From positions 1-64,000 of the forward strand of contig CAZCFZ010000020.1 of assembly GCA_964498065.1 (NCBI GenBank): a stretch of DNA of 64,000 bases. Reading direction: 5' to 3'. The position numbers were made by a program, and so were the translations under genes. Positions 25,202-34,953 of the stretch are shown piece by piece. Within the stretch, counting starts at the first letter, position 1. Each line of letters starts with the position of its first letter. This DNA comes from FEN-1297 sp964498065 (GTDB taxonomy: Bacteria > Bacteroidota > Ignavibacteria > Ignavibacteriales > Ignavibacteriaceae). The notes beneath the pieces are model-generated. The model saw nothing but the letters and a program-made list of their open reading frames with translations, was not told the DNA's origin and made no database searches.

Positions 25202-26512
25202 ATGCAAACACGTTTATCGGATTCATTTCATATAATGACTAAGCCGACTGGCGCAATTTGCAACCTCGACTGCGAATATTGTTTCTATCTCGAAAAAGAT
25301 AGTCTGTATCCGTCTGTAAAAAATTGGGTAATGCCAGATGACGTGCTTGAGAAGTATATCAAAGAATATATACAATCTCAGAAAGTGCCTGAAGTTATTT
25401 TTGCCTGGCAGGGCGGTGAACCGACATTACTCGGCATTGATTTTTTTAGGAAAGCGATTCAACTTCAAAAAAAATACGCCGACGGCAGAAAGATAGAAAA
25501 TACATTCCAGACAAACGGAATACTGCTAAATGATGAATGGTGCAGCTTTTTCTCTGAGAATAATTTCCTCATTGGTTTATCTATTGATGGTCCGCGTGAA
25601 ATTAACAACGAATATAGAGTTCATAAAGGCGGACAGCCGAGTTTTGATAAGGTGATGCATGGATTGGAGTTTTTAAAAAAGCATCAAGTAGAATTTAATA
25701 CGCTTACTTGTGTACAGAAGGATAATTCTTATAAGCCACTCGAAGTTTATGAATTCCTCAAAGAGATCGGCAGCATGTTTATCCAGTTCATTCCGGTCGT
25801 AGAAAGAAAATCTTTAAGTATATCCGACAAATTGAAACTCATCAAACCATCGTACAAAGAAAAAGCTGTTGTAACGAGTTGGTCGGTCGAACCGATGCAG
25901 TACGGGAAATTTCTAATGGATATTTTTAATATTTGGGTGAGAAACGATGTCGGAAAATATTACGTGCAGATATTTGATGTTTCATTAGGTTTATGGCACG
26001 GACTCGGTTCGAGTCTTTGTGTCTTCAAAGAAACGTGCGGGCAGGCAATGGCTATGGAACATAACGGCGATGTTTACTCGTGCGACCATTTTGTTTACCC
26101 GGAAAATAAATTGGGCAACATAATGGAAGAGTCGTTAAATAAAATCGTTGACTCGGAAAAGCAGTTACAATTTGCCGAAGATAAAAAAACAAAACTTCCG
26201 AAATACTGCGTCGACTGCGAAGTGCGTTTTGCATGCAACGGAGAATGTCCTAAGCATCGATTTACAAAAACACCCGACGGAGAAGAAGGCTTAAATTACC
26301 TTTGCGAAGGTTATAAATATTTCTTCCGCGGCATCGCACCTTATATGAGATTTATGTCGAACGAACTTTCAAAAAAACAATCACCTGCTAATGTAATGGT
26401 GTGGGCAAAAGAAAAGGATAAGGGTTTCCCCGGAATTAAAATCGGCAGGAACGATCCGTGTATTTGCGGCAGCGCATTAAAATTCAAAAACTGCTGCGGA
26501 ATAAACCGGTAG
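25202..26512 (+). CDS. Anaerobic sulfatase-maturating radical SAM enzyme with C-terminal SEC-C motif
   Basis: anSME oxidises the sulfatase Cys (or Ser) to formylglycine without oxygen. The radical-SAM cluster motif is C20-x3-C24-x2-C27 ('CNLDCEYC'), with 'QGGEPTLLG' next. The C-terminal SPASM region carries the auxiliary-cluster Cys: 'CGQAMAMEHNGDVYSC', then 'CVDC', 'ACNGEC' and 'CEGY'. The general base Asp is likely in the 'LSIDGP' region. The last 25 residues, 'IGRNDPCICGSALKFKNCCG', are a SEC-C zinc motif as in SecA and are not needed for the reaction. They may guide the enzyme to nascent or Sec/Tat-bound sulfatases. It is in an operon with the sulfatase upstream. Confidence 0.94.
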   Translation: MQTRLSDSFHIMTKPTGAICNLDCEYCFYLEKDSLYPSVKNWVMPDDVLEKYIKEYIQSQKVPEVIFAWQGGEPTLLGIDFFRKAIQLQKKYADGRKIENTFQTNGILLNDEWCSFFSENNFLIGLSIDGPREINNEYRVHKGGQPSFDKVMHGLEFLKKHQVEFNTLTCVQKDNSYKPLEVYEFLKEIGSMFIQFIPVVERKSLSISDKLKLIKPSYKEKAVVTSWSVEPMQYGKFLMDIFNIWVRNDVGKYYVQIFDVSLGLWHGLGSSLCVFKETCGQAMAMEHNGDVYSCDHFVYPENKLGNIMEESLNKIVDSEKQLQFAEDKKTKLPKYCVDCEVRFACNGECPKHRFTKTPDGEEGLNYLCEGYKYFFRGIAPYMRFMSNELSKKQSPANVMVWAKEKDKGFPGIKIGRNDPCICGSALKFKNCCGINR

Positions 26513-26655
26513 AAATCGGAGATCCTCTTTCACTATTTTATCTTTTCAAATGGTTATGATAATTTATTATCAATTATGAAATATTATCACTAAAATTCAT
26601 CGAAGGAAAAATTAATAAAAATACATCGGATGAAATTCGGTATCGGGAAATTATA

Positions 26656-28830
26656 TCAAGTGTCAAATTTCCCAACTGCATGTCTCAACAATTTCTGATC
26701 ATAAGTGTCGATATCAGGCTTTATCATTTTATTAATTTGATCGATAAAAGGTTTTATTTTATCGCCAATAGAATCAAGTGCTATTGCAGCATGAAGTCTG
26801 ACGCTTTCAAGAGGATGTTCAAGCTCATTAATTAAAATTGAAATCATTTTTTTATCTTCATACCAATCGCATAATGCATGAGCAGAAGCTATTCTAATAA
26901 CAGGGGAACCGTCATTAACAGTATTGTTAAATATTTCCTTTGCCTTAGATATTTCTTCTTTCGAGGAAGATTTATAATGAATCCCAAGTACAGCCCAGTA
27001 TCTTATAGAGTCAGATTTATCATTTACCGCCTGGTATAATTTGGGCAGGGATTCTTCATTAGGTAAAAAATCCAAATTTTTTAATTCAAGTAATTTTTTA
27101 AATAAATCTTTTTCCCGAAAATCTTTTTTCCAGTCTCTATTTGTTCTTTTCTTAAGCGGCTCGGCTTTCAAATTTTTATTGATATTAAGACTAACTACAT
27201 CACTCATTTCGAATCCCAGTCTGTTGGCTTGAATATAGAGGATATTGTTATCTTTAACTTTTATTTTTTTTGAATACAATTTCCAATTTTTATTATTACC
27301 ACTTCTATAGACTATTGAAGCACCTTCTGTTGAGCAGTAAAGTTCTACATCAAAATAATCAAGATTGTTTTTTATACTGCTTATATATGGATTTTCCGTC
27401 TTTTCCCATGAAATTTGCGGTCTCATTGAGCTTACCAGAATGGGCTCAGGTATTAAACCGGTATCTTCGGTTTCCAGCATCCAATCATTAAGAACTTTTC
27501 TCATGGAAACAAGTGTACTCATATACTCCTGTTTGCCTGCAAGATTATTAACTTCATAAGGATCGGTTGTAATCTCGTACAGTTCTTCCAACGGTTTAGT
27601 TTTTCTAAAAAACAATTCTTGCACTGCATTCAATTTCCCTTCGGCATGAAGACGCCGCATTTCCTTCATAGTCGGCATTTGATCCATATACTCAATGTTC
27701 TGTGCATACGGAAGAAAAGGCATGAAATTTCTTATATATTTAAAATTTTTGTCTCTCACAGCTCTAATTATATCGTATCTTTCATCCATTCTATCGCGTG
27801 CGGCAAAAATATATTCTCTCTTTTTATCCGATGCATCGCCCAAAAAAGGATGTCCTTGAAAGTAATGAGGAATTTGAACACCGGCCAGCGAAAGAACAGT
27901 TGCGCCTAAATCAATAAATTCAACAAGATCATCATTGATTGAACCGGGTTTACAATGTTCAGGCCAGCGTACCAATAATCCCATTTTAATTCCGCTGTCG
28001 TATATCCAGCGTTTAGCTCTCGGCAGCCCTCTGCCGTTATCTCCGTAAAAGAAAACAATAGTATTTTCTTCAAGACCGTCTTCTTTAAGCTGATCGAGAA
28101 TTTCTTTAACCTGAATATCCATGGCAGTTATAAGATCATAATACTTGGCCCAATCATTTCTAACAACTTGTGTATCCGGATAATATGGAGGAAGTACGGC
28201 ATCATTTCTTTTATGAAGGTGTTCGGGAGGGACATGAGCAATATTTTTCTCAAATTTTTCTTCCGATACCCTTATCTGCGATTCATGCGTAGTAAAAATA
28301 TTGAATACCGAAAAAAACGGTTGATCTTTATCTCTATTTCTCCAATGAGCTTTTGAACCGTTATCATCCCACGCTGAAATAGGAGCAGCCGTTTCTGTTT
28401 TAACATCCGGTGAAGTTTTAAAATTATAATCGGTTTTATCGTTATTTGTACAATAATAACCTGCGGCTCTCAGATATTCGGTAAAGCATTTTATTTCGGC
28501 TGGCGGAACAGCGCTGCAGCGCATATCTCCGCTTCCCATAGTAGTGGGATACATGCATGTAATTATTCCGGAGCGCGTTGGTGCGCAAACACCCGAATGA
28601 TCATAAACATTTGTAAAACGAATCCCTTCGCTTGCCAGCTTGTCAAGATTCGGAGTATAAGAATATTTATCGCCGTAACAACCGAGATCATCATTAATAT
28701 CTTCGGTTACAATCCAAAGAATGTTCGGTCGTTTTTCATTTCCTTTGAATGGAAAGCTATATAACGGTTTGGGAATACTTAAAGCTGCGGCAGTACCGCC
28801 AAGCATCTTAAGAAAATTTCTTCTATCCAT
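26656..28830 (-). CDS. Sulfatase (heparan N-sulfatase-like) with C-terminal HEAT repeats
   Basis: The 724-residue exported sulfatase starts with a Tat signal ('DRRNFLKMLGGTAAALS'). The catalytic domain occupies residues about 35-470: 'WIVTEDINDDLGCYG', the formylglycine motif 'CAPTR' near residue 83 followed by 'MYPTTMG' and 'DMRC', and the metal site 'FYGDNGRGLPRAKR'. These motifs resemble N-sulfoglucosamine sulfohydrolase-type enzymes. A short beta domain follows (about 500-555). The last 150 residues are alpha-helical HEAT repeats ('RYWAVLGIHY', 'VIRIASAHALCDWYED', 'SVRLHAAIALDSIGD'), perhaps for protein contacts. It is transcribed towards the maturase gene but from the opposite strand. 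The CxPxR Cys makes it a client of that maturase. Confidence 0.9.
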   Translation of the reverse strand: MDRRNFLKMLGGTAAALSIPKPLYSFPFKGNEKRPNILWIVTEDINDDLGCYGDKYSYTPNLDKLASEGIRFTNVYDHSGVCAPTRSGIITCMYPTTMGSGDMRCSAVPPAEIKCFTEYLRAAGYYCTNNDKTDYNFKTSPDVKTETAAPISAWDDNGSKAHWRNRDKDQPFFSVFNIFTTHESQIRVSEEKFEKNIAHVPPEHLHKRNDAVLPPYYPDTQVVRNDWAKYYDLITAMDIQVKEILDQLKEDGLEENTIVFFYGDNGRGLPRAKRWIYDSGIKMGLLVRWPEHCKPGSINDDLVEFIDLGATVLSLAGVQIPHYFQGHPFLGDASDKKREYIFAARDRMDERYDIIRAVRDKNFKYIRNFMPFLPYAQNIEYMDQMPTMKEMRRLHAEGKLNAVQELFFRKTKPLEELYEITTDPYEVNNLAGKQEYMSTLVSMRKVLNDWMLETEDTGLIPEPILVSSMRPQISWEKTENPYISSIKNNLDYFDVELYCSTEGASIVYRSGNNKNWKLYSKKIKVKDNNILYIQANRLGFEMSDVVSLNINKNLKAEPLKKRTNRDWKKDFREKDLFKKLLELKNLDFLPNEESLPKLYQAVNDKSDSIRYWAVLGIHYKSSSKEEISKAKEIFNNTVNDGSPVIRIASAHALCDWYEDKKMISILINELEHPLESVRLHAAIALDSIGDKIKPFIDQINKMIKPDIDTYDQKLLRHAVGKFDT

Positions 28831-29151
28831 ATATATTTATTTATTTTTTCAAGGAGTTTAATAAAGAAAATGTTAATTATAAATTAACTAAATATTTTAT
28901 GGAAAGAAATATTAAACTGCCGGCTGTATATATTTAATTACTTTGTTCTTTGATTTATTAACATTATGCTCTAGGAGGCATTCGATTGAATTAATCATCG
29001 CCATTTATTTTATACGGTCTCTCAAAGTAATTGCTTAGAAATTATTTTTTCTGTATGAATAATTTTTCATTACAAATTAACACATATGTTTGTTAAAATT
29101 TTTATTAAATTTCACTGCTTCAAAAAGTCAGCTAAACATACCGGAGATAAA
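28831..29151. other. Divergent promoter region between sulfatase and glucuronoyl esterase
   Basis: This 321-base AT-rich gap separates two divergent genes of the polysaccharide cluster and must hold both promoters. CTAGGAGG at 28971-28978 looks like a ribosome-binding site, but only a short frame follows. I see no terminator, clear inverted repeat or RNA gene here. Confidence 0.35.
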
Positions 29152-30714
29152 ATGAAAAAATTTATATTTTTAGCAGCGCTTCTATTTACTGCACAAATGT
29201 TTGTTGTTACATCAGCTCAGGAAAAATGGCCTCTTGTTTATAATAAAGAAAATACGGGTGCCGATTGCCCGGTACCGTATATGCCTATTTTGGAAAAACT
29301 TCCTCTTGTTAAAAATTTGCCCGACCCGTTCGAATGGGCCGACGGCAGAGGCAGAATCAAGTTCTACTCGGATTGGCGGATAAAGCGCGAACAGATCGGT
29401 GCTCAAATACAATATTTTGAGATCGGAGAAAAACCTTCCCGGCCCGATACGATTACAGCAAACTACTCAAAAAGCGACAGCGTTCTTACCGTTAATGTTA
29501 CCGTGAACGGACATACTCTAAAGCTGACTTCAAAAGTTAATCTTCCTTCCGGAACCGGACCGTTCCCCGTGATGATCGGTATGAATATACCCGTTAAGTT
29601 TCTTATCCCTGCAAGTATTTTGAAAAGCCGTAATATTATAACGATGAAATTCGATGCTAATCAAGTTACTTCTTATTGGAAACCCAGCAACTCGGATCCA
29701 TACTATAAGCTATATCCACGTCTTAATCTTGATAATACGGGACAATACAGTGCTTGGTCATGGGGTGTAAGTCGCATAATTGATGGTTTGGAACTGGTTA
29801 AGAAAAAGCTTCCCATGGATTTAAACCACATAGGAGTTGTAGGATGTTCCTACTCAGGAAAAATGGCTTTATTTGCAGGAGCGTTTGACGAACGGATTGC
29901 GCTTACAATTGCCCTTGAATCAGGCGGAGGCGGAGCCACTTCGTGGAGATATTCACATACGGAACCGGCAGGCACGGTTGAGGATGTAGACCGTACAAAT
30001 TATAACTGGTTTAGAAATGATATGCGTCAATTTTCCGGTAATAATGTTTATTACATGCCCGAGGATCATCATGAGTTGATGGCTATGGTTGCTCCTCGAG
30101 CTTTGTATGCCACAGGAAATACGGATTACACATGGCTGTCAAACAAATCATGTTACGTTGCCTGCAAAGCTGCTAAAAAAGTTTATGATGCTTTAGGAAT
30201 ACCGGATAGATTCGGTTTTTCTATTGTCGGAGGACATATGCACTGCCGTGTACCGGACAGTCAGGTACCCGAAATTCAGGCTTTTATTGACAGATTCCTT
30301 TTTAACAAGAAAACCGTTAAAACAAGCGGCATAGCAGACAGCCCGTTTAATTTTGATCTTTCCCAATGGATTACTTGGACTAATCCTGTATTTACTAAAG
30401 GCACAACTTACTATACCGATTTGGATTATCCTGCGAATTACCAAACAGATCTAGATACGACGATCATAACCTTTAAATGGAAGAAATTGAAACAAGCGGA
30501 GATGTATCATTTCGAATTATCATCAGATCCGTCGTTTGTAAAGGTTGATAAAGATTTTTCGACAACAGATACAACAAAGACATTTAAGAATTTCATTCAG
30601 GGTAAACGTTACTTTTGGCGCGTCCAGGTAAAAACTGCCGAAGGATTAGGACTTTGGAGCAGCGAATGGAGCTTTGTTACAAAACGAAGACCGTTTATTT
30701 TTAGAAGAAAATAA
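29152..30714 (+). CDS. Glucuronoyl esterase (CE15) with fibronectin-like C-terminus
   Basis: CE15 enzymes cleave the ester between 4-O-methyl-glucuronate side chains of xylan and lignin, or related uronate esters. The start is set at ATG 29152 (520 residues) because it has GGAGATAAA upstream and opens a clean signal peptide ('FIFLAALLFTAQMFVVTSAQ'). The alpha/beta-hydrolase core shows the nucleophile box 'VGCSYSGKMAL' (family consensus GCSRxGK), the downstream 'ALESGGGGATSWR' and the catalytic His in 'GGHMHCR'. Residues about 440-510 form a fibronectin type III-like domain ('TITFKWKKLKQAEMYHFELS', 'GLWSSEWSF'). It acts in the periplasm or outside. A good terminator follows. Confidence 0.9.
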   Translation: MKKFIFLAALLFTAQMFVVTSAQEKWPLVYNKENTGADCPVPYMPILEKLPLVKNLPDPFEWADGRGRIKFYSDWRIKREQIGAQIQYFEIGEKPSRPDTITANYSKSDSVLTVNVTVNGHTLKLTSKVNLPSGTGPFPVMIGMNIPVKFLIPASILKSRNIITMKFDANQVTSYWKPSNSDPYYKLYPRLNLDNTGQYSAWSWGVSRIIDGLELVKKKLPMDLNHIGVVGCSYSGKMALFAGAFDERIALTIALESGGGGATSWRYSHTEPAGTVEDVDRTNYNWFRNDMRQFSGNNVYYMPEDHHELMAMVAPRALYATGNTDYTWLSNKSCYVACKAAKKVYDALGIPDRFGFSIVGGHMHCRVPDSQVPEIQAFIDRFLFNKKTVKTSGIADSPFNFDLSQWITWTNPVFTKGTTYYTDLDYPANYQTDLDTTIITFKWKKLKQAEMYHFELSSDPSFVKVDKDFSTTDTTKTFKNFIQGKRYFWRVQVKTAEGLGLWSSEWSFVTKRRPFIFRRK

Positions 30715-30720
30715 CTTACT

Positions 30721-30752
30721 GCCGGGTGATTTATCGACTCACCCGGCTTTAA
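30721..30752 (+). terminator. Rho-independent terminator after the glucuronoyl esterase gene
   Basis: GCCGGGTGA (30721-30729) pairs with TCACCCGGC (30739-30747) around a 9-base loop. A T-rich tail follows (TTTAATATTATTT). It lies 7 bases after the stop codon. Confidence 0.9.
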
Positions 30753-31109
30753 TATTATTTTAAATTTAAAAGCCGTTGCCGAAGATTGATATGTTTTACT
30801 ATGTAATGGAAGAAGAGAATAAGTTTTGTTTGCCTCTCTGAATCTCGAAAAGTGAAGAAATGTTGATCCCGCAAAGAAATTAACCTCTCTTTAAACAAAA
30901 AAGTTTTAATATATTATGGAAGTCGTATACATATATTCTACAAGGATTGATATAAATTAAACCGGCAGTACAAATAAATACAAGCATTACTAGGTTAAAT
31001 CTCTTTGAGTTAATCAAATCATATACGTATTTTATATTATTAGGTATTTTATAGTAGTTATTCAGTATTTAATCGGATTAAGAATTTATAATTATTTCAG
31101 GAGATTTTC
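30753..31109. other. Non-coding region upstream of acetoacetyl-CoA synthetase
   Basis: About 357 AT-rich bases without a credible gene. CAGGAG at 31098-31103 is the ribosome-binding site for the TTG start at 31110. The promoter must be in this stretch, but I can assign no clear box. No repeat or RNA structure was recognised. Confidence 0.35.
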
Positions 31110-33083
31110 TTGAAAGAACCTATCTGGAAACCTACAAAAGATAGAATACAAAATTCTAATATTAGTGCTTACATAAAATGGCTTAAAGAAACTACCGGCA
31201 GAAATATCAAATTATATGAAGAATTATATAATTGGTCTATCAATAATATTGAAGAGTTTTGGGAGTCTATTTGGAACTACTCCGGAATTATTCATTCAAA
31301 AAAATATAAAAAAATAATTTCTGAAAGGATTATGCCGGGAGCAGAATGGTTTCAAGAAGCGGAACTTAATTTTGCTGAAAATCTTCTACGCTGTAATGAT
31401 TCGCGTATCGCAATTATAAGTTCAAGAGAAGATGCACCCACAATTAAAATTAGCTATGCCGAATTGTACGGACTTGTGTCTTCAGTTGCCGCAGGTTTAA
31501 AAGCCCTGGGCGTTGAGAAAGGTGATAGAGTAGCCGGTTTCATAACAAATATACCTGAAGCAGTTATAGCAATGCTTGCTGCAACAAGCATTGGTGCAAT
31601 ATGGTCATCGTGCTCCCCGGATTTCGGACTTCAGGGTGTCCTGGATAGATTTGGCCAGATTAAACCGAAAATTTTATTTGCAATAGAGGAATATCAATAT
31701 AACGGCAAATTGATAGACTGCAGAGATAAAATTAAACATGTAATTGAAAAGATTCCCGAAATTGAAAGAATAATTCTGGTTAGAAGATTCTTTGATTTTA
31801 ATTCATTAAATCTGCCTAAAAGTAAAGATTTTAATAAACAAGATAACTATTTATATTTTGAAGACTTATTGAAGTTTACTTCTAATAAATTAAAATTTGA
31901 ACAATTACCGTTCGATCATCCGGTTTATATAATGTATTCTTCCGGGACAACAGGCGTTCCTAAATGCATTGTTCACGGTGCAGGCGGCACGCTCCTTCAG
32001 CATTACAAAGAATTGTTTTTACATACCGATCTAACTAGAGACGATACTATAATGTATTATACAACTTGCGGCTGGATGATGTGGAACTGGCTTATAAGTT
32101 CGTTGTTTGTGGGAGCAAGCATATTCCTTTATGATGGGAACCCGGCTTACCCCGATTTAAATGTTATCTGGCATAAAATCGAAGAAGAAAAGATTAATAT
32201 TTTAGGAACAAGTCCGAAGTTTTTAACAGCATGTCAGAAATCGGATTTCATTGATATGAAAAAATTTAATCTTACTTCCCTTAAAATAATTCTTTCTACC
32301 GGATCTCCTTTGTCAGTTGAGAATTTTGAATTTGTTTACAATCAAGTAAAAAAGGATGTACAGTTATCATCTATATCAGGAGGGACAGATATAATATCTT
32401 GTTTCGTACTTGGAAATCCGGTTTTACCGGTTTATAAAGGTGAAGTTCAATGCCGGGGTTTGGGAATGAAAGTGGAAGTATTTGATGAAAACGGCAACTC
32501 AATAATTGGTGAAAAAGGAGAATTGGTTTGTACCGAACCGTTTCCCTCAATGCCGGTTTATTTTTGGAATGATCCTGAAGGTAAAAAATATAAGTCGGCT
32601 TATTTTGAATTTTATCCGGGCGTATGGAGGCACGGTGATTTTATAAAACTGACCGAAAACGGAGGCGTAATTATTTACGGAAGATCCGATGCAACATTGA
32701 ATCCGGGTGGTGTTAGAATCGGTACCGCTGAAATTTATCGTATAGTTGAATCAATGGATGAAATTATCGACAGCTTAGTTGTAGGACAAAATTGGAAAAA
32801 CGATGTTAGAATAATTTTATTTGTCGTATTAAAAAAAGGATATGCTCTTTCTAAAGATTTGACGGATAAGATAAAATTAAATATAAAAAATTCTGCAACT
32901 GCCCGTCATGTACCTGCACAAATATTTCAAATAACCGATATTCCCAGAACTATAAGCGGCAAAAAGGTGGAACTCGCAGTAACAAAAATTATAAACGGTG
33001 AGGAAATAGATAATAAAGATGCTCTTGCAAATCCCGAATCATTGATACAATTCTATAATTTAAGAAGTTCACTTAAGGTTTAA
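31110..33083 (+). CDS. Acetoacetyl-CoA synthetase (acetoacetate-CoA ligase)
   Basis: This ligase activates acetoacetate to acetoacetyl-CoA with ATP, feeding ketone bodies or butanoate into central metabolism. At 657 residues it matches the acetoacetate-CoA ligase branch rather than Acs. It opens with 'EPIWKPTKDRIQNSNISAY' and contains 'GAIWSSCSPDFG', the P-loop 'YSSGTTGVPKCIVHG', 'TTCGWMMWNW', the adenylation motif 'HGDFIK' and the C-terminal 'GKKVELAV' holding the catalytic Lys. The start is TTG at 31110, preceded by CAGGAG. It is monocistronic and ends before a bidirectional terminator. The long-chain fatty acid porin next door gives a loose lipid-metabolism context. Confidence 0.92.
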   Translation: MKEPIWKPTKDRIQNSNISAYIKWLKETTGRNIKLYEELYNWSINNIEEFWESIWNYSGIIHSKKYKKIISERIMPGAEWFQEAELNFAENLLRCNDSRIAIISSREDAPTIKISYAELYGLVSSVAAGLKALGVEKGDRVAGFITNIPEAVIAMLAATSIGAIWSSCSPDFGLQGVLDRFGQIKPKILFAIEEYQYNGKLIDCRDKIKHVIEKIPEIERIILVRRFFDFNSLNLPKSKDFNKQDNYLYFEDLLKFTSNKLKFEQLPFDHPVYIMYSSGTTGVPKCIVHGAGGTLLQHYKELFLHTDLTRDDTIMYYTTCGWMMWNWLISSLFVGASIFLYDGNPAYPDLNVIWHKIEEEKINILGTSPKFLTACQKSDFIDMKKFNLTSLKIILSTGSPLSVENFEFVYNQVKKDVQLSSISGGTDIISCFVLGNPVLPVYKGEVQCRGLGMKVEVFDENGNSIIGEKGELVCTEPFPSMPVYFWNDPEGKKYKSAYFEFYPGVWRHGDFIKLTENGGVIIYGRSDATLNPGGVRIGTAEIYRIVESMDEIIDSLVVGQNWKNDVRIILFVVLKKGYALSKDLTDKIKLNIKNSATARHVPAQIFQITDIPRTISGKKVELAVTKIINGEEIDNKDALANPESLIQFYNLRSSLKV

Positions 33084-33222
33084 CAATAGATAATTCCAGC
33101 CCTTCCTAAAATACTTCTGTGTTAACACCAATGGGCGTTCCGATTTTATTGCAGTAGTCTATCTAAATTTATGATTGGATATCCAATCATAAAACCATTA
33201 TTTCCAAGGAAAGTTATTAATT

Positions 33223-33268
33223 AAAAAATGCAGTGCGGAATATTATGCTGCGCTGCATTTATTTTTTT
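33223..33268. terminator. Bidirectional terminator between convergent genes
   Basis: AAATGCAG (33226-33233) pairs with CTGCATTT (33253-33260), with further inner pairing. The stem is flanked by an A-run on the left and a T-run on the right. It can therefore stop both the synthetase transcript and the porin transcript coming from the other side. Confidence 0.75.
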
Positions 33269-33289
33269 AAATGTTAGGACTCTTTCCTG

Positions 33290-34786
33290 TTATAAATTCC
33301 ATGCAAAAGAAAGATGAAATAAATTAGTACCAAGCTGACTGCTGCTTGAATTGTATTCATTCGCTATGATGCTTGGATTACTTGCAGTTTCTTTCACTTT
33401 AAATCCTAATTCATAAGCTGCATTAACCGTTAATTTCTCGGTCAATTTATAACCGGCACCCAAAGTTAAATGGCTTTCGACAATTGCCGGGAAAACAGGA
33501 AATATCGTAGTTGACGGAACAGGATTATTTCCGTAAGCAAAACCGGCTCTTAAAGTTAAATCCGGATTAACATTATATTCTCCGCCGACTTTAATCAAAA
33601 CTACATCTTTCCAATTCATCGGGAAATTAATTTCAAAGGTTCCATCATTGCCCATCATTGTTTTTATATTCGGATTAGAACCGTTAGACAAATCAATTGT
33701 CATTTTATCAAAAGCATTTTTCCAATTTACCCATTCAAAATCAAAACCTAATTTAAAATCTTCAGCAGCTTGATAAGCAGCTCCGAAACCAATTGATTGA
33801 GGAAGTTTCAACTTAACTTGAAGATTATAATTATCAATCGCTCCTTTAGAAAGGTCAATTCCCATTTGAGAAAACTGTTGCATAACTGCAGCTTGAGCTT
33901 CCTGCTGCGTAGAGCCTGGATTTTGATAAATGTAGCCCATAACCGCTTTTCCGAATGCATCATTTAACTGTGCAGTCATATCCATCGTAGCCTTACCGTT
34001 TTTATAAGTTAAGGATGTTGGTAATGAATAACTTAATCCTAAAGATAATTTTTCATTTACTTTATATGCAAAACCTATTCTTCCTGTAAAACTAACCGCA
34101 CTTAAATCTTTCATATTTGCTGCAGCCGTAACTTCAGTATATCCAAATCCGCCTTGAGCCTGCGGAGCGGCAAACATCTGTCCGAAAGTCATTCCTGTTT
34201 GAGGATTGACAACTCCCGCCATAATTGAAGGTGAAAGACTGTACGGCATCTGGAATTCTAGCATACTGTAAACAAGTTGTGCAGATAATCCGACTGAAAA
34301 TGCCGGAGTGAATTTATATGATACAGAAGGTCCGCCCTGCATTACTGCTAACTTTGAATGATAGGTTTGGGGTACATAGCTTCCGTTTTGATTAACAAAT
34401 AAAGAATTATTTAATGAAAAATCAGCTCCCATACCGCCTTGAGTAAAAAATCCGATTCCCCATGTTAAATTGTCATTCGGATTTGCAACATAAGAAATAT
34501 CCGGCATAGGGAAATAATTTGTTTTTCCATTGATGTTATTTAAACTATTCTGAAAATGTAGCGATGGTATCATTAAAGAAAAGTTAGCATCGATCATTGA
34601 ATTTTTAAGAAATGAAATACCTGCCGGATTGGTCATCATCAAATCCGGATTATCAAAAAATCCATAGCTTACTCCGCCTCGGCCTAAGGTACTTGCATCA
34701 AAACCGATTAATTTTGTGCCCGACTGAGCAAAAATGTTATAAGATAAAATTAAAATAATTGACAGGGTCCCCATTAACTTTTTCAT
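33290..34786 (-). CDS. FadL/OmpP1-family outer-membrane transporter
   Basis: The 498-residue outer-membrane beta-barrel is probably for uptake of hydrophobic molecules such as fatty acids or aromatic compounds. It has a signal peptide ('LMGTLSIILILSYNIFAQ'). The FadL hatch region follows ('SGTKLIGFDASTLGRGGVSYGF', with 'NPDLMMTNPAGISFL'). Strands alternate through the protein, for example 'LTWGIGFFTQGGMG', 'KLSLGLSYSLPTSLTYKNG' and 'LTLGAGYKLTEKLTVNAAYE', and the chain ends 'LFHLSFAWNL', the C-terminal barrel strand. The gene stands alone, with a terminator downstream. Confidence 0.88.
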   Translation of the reverse strand: MKKLMGTLSIILILSYNIFAQSGTKLIGFDASTLGRGGVSYGFFDNPDLMMTNPAGISFLKNSMIDANFSLMIPSLHFQNSLNNINGKTNYFPMPDISYVANPNDNLTWGIGFFTQGGMGADFSLNNSLFVNQNGSYVPQTYHSKLAVMQGGPSVSYKFTPAFSVGLSAQLVYSMLEFQMPYSLSPSIMAGVVNPQTGMTFGQMFAAPQAQGGFGYTEVTAAANMKDLSAVSFTGRIGFAYKVNEKLSLGLSYSLPTSLTYKNGKATMDMTAQLNDAFGKAVMGYIYQNPGSTQQEAQAAVMQQFSQMGIDLSKGAIDNYNLQVKLKLPQSIGFGAAYQAAEDFKLGFDFEWVNWKNAFDKMTIDLSNGSNPNIKTMMGNDGTFEINFPMNWKDVVLIKVGGEYNVNPDLTLRAGFAYGNNPVPSTTIFPVFPAIVESHLTLGAGYKLTEKLTVNAAYELGFKVKETASNPSIIANEYNSSSSQLGTNLFHLSFAWNL

Positions 34787-34953
34787 AATTTTTCCTTTGA
34801 TTGTTTTATTGATTGTGTAATTTATAATAGAAGTTTAAACTTGAGTTATTATAGAGGATTCAATCCCCGGTATTTTTAGTTTTATTATTAAGAAAGCAAG
34901 AAGAATTCTTCATTAGAAAATTACTTCCGTATCGATAATTGACAACGATCTTT

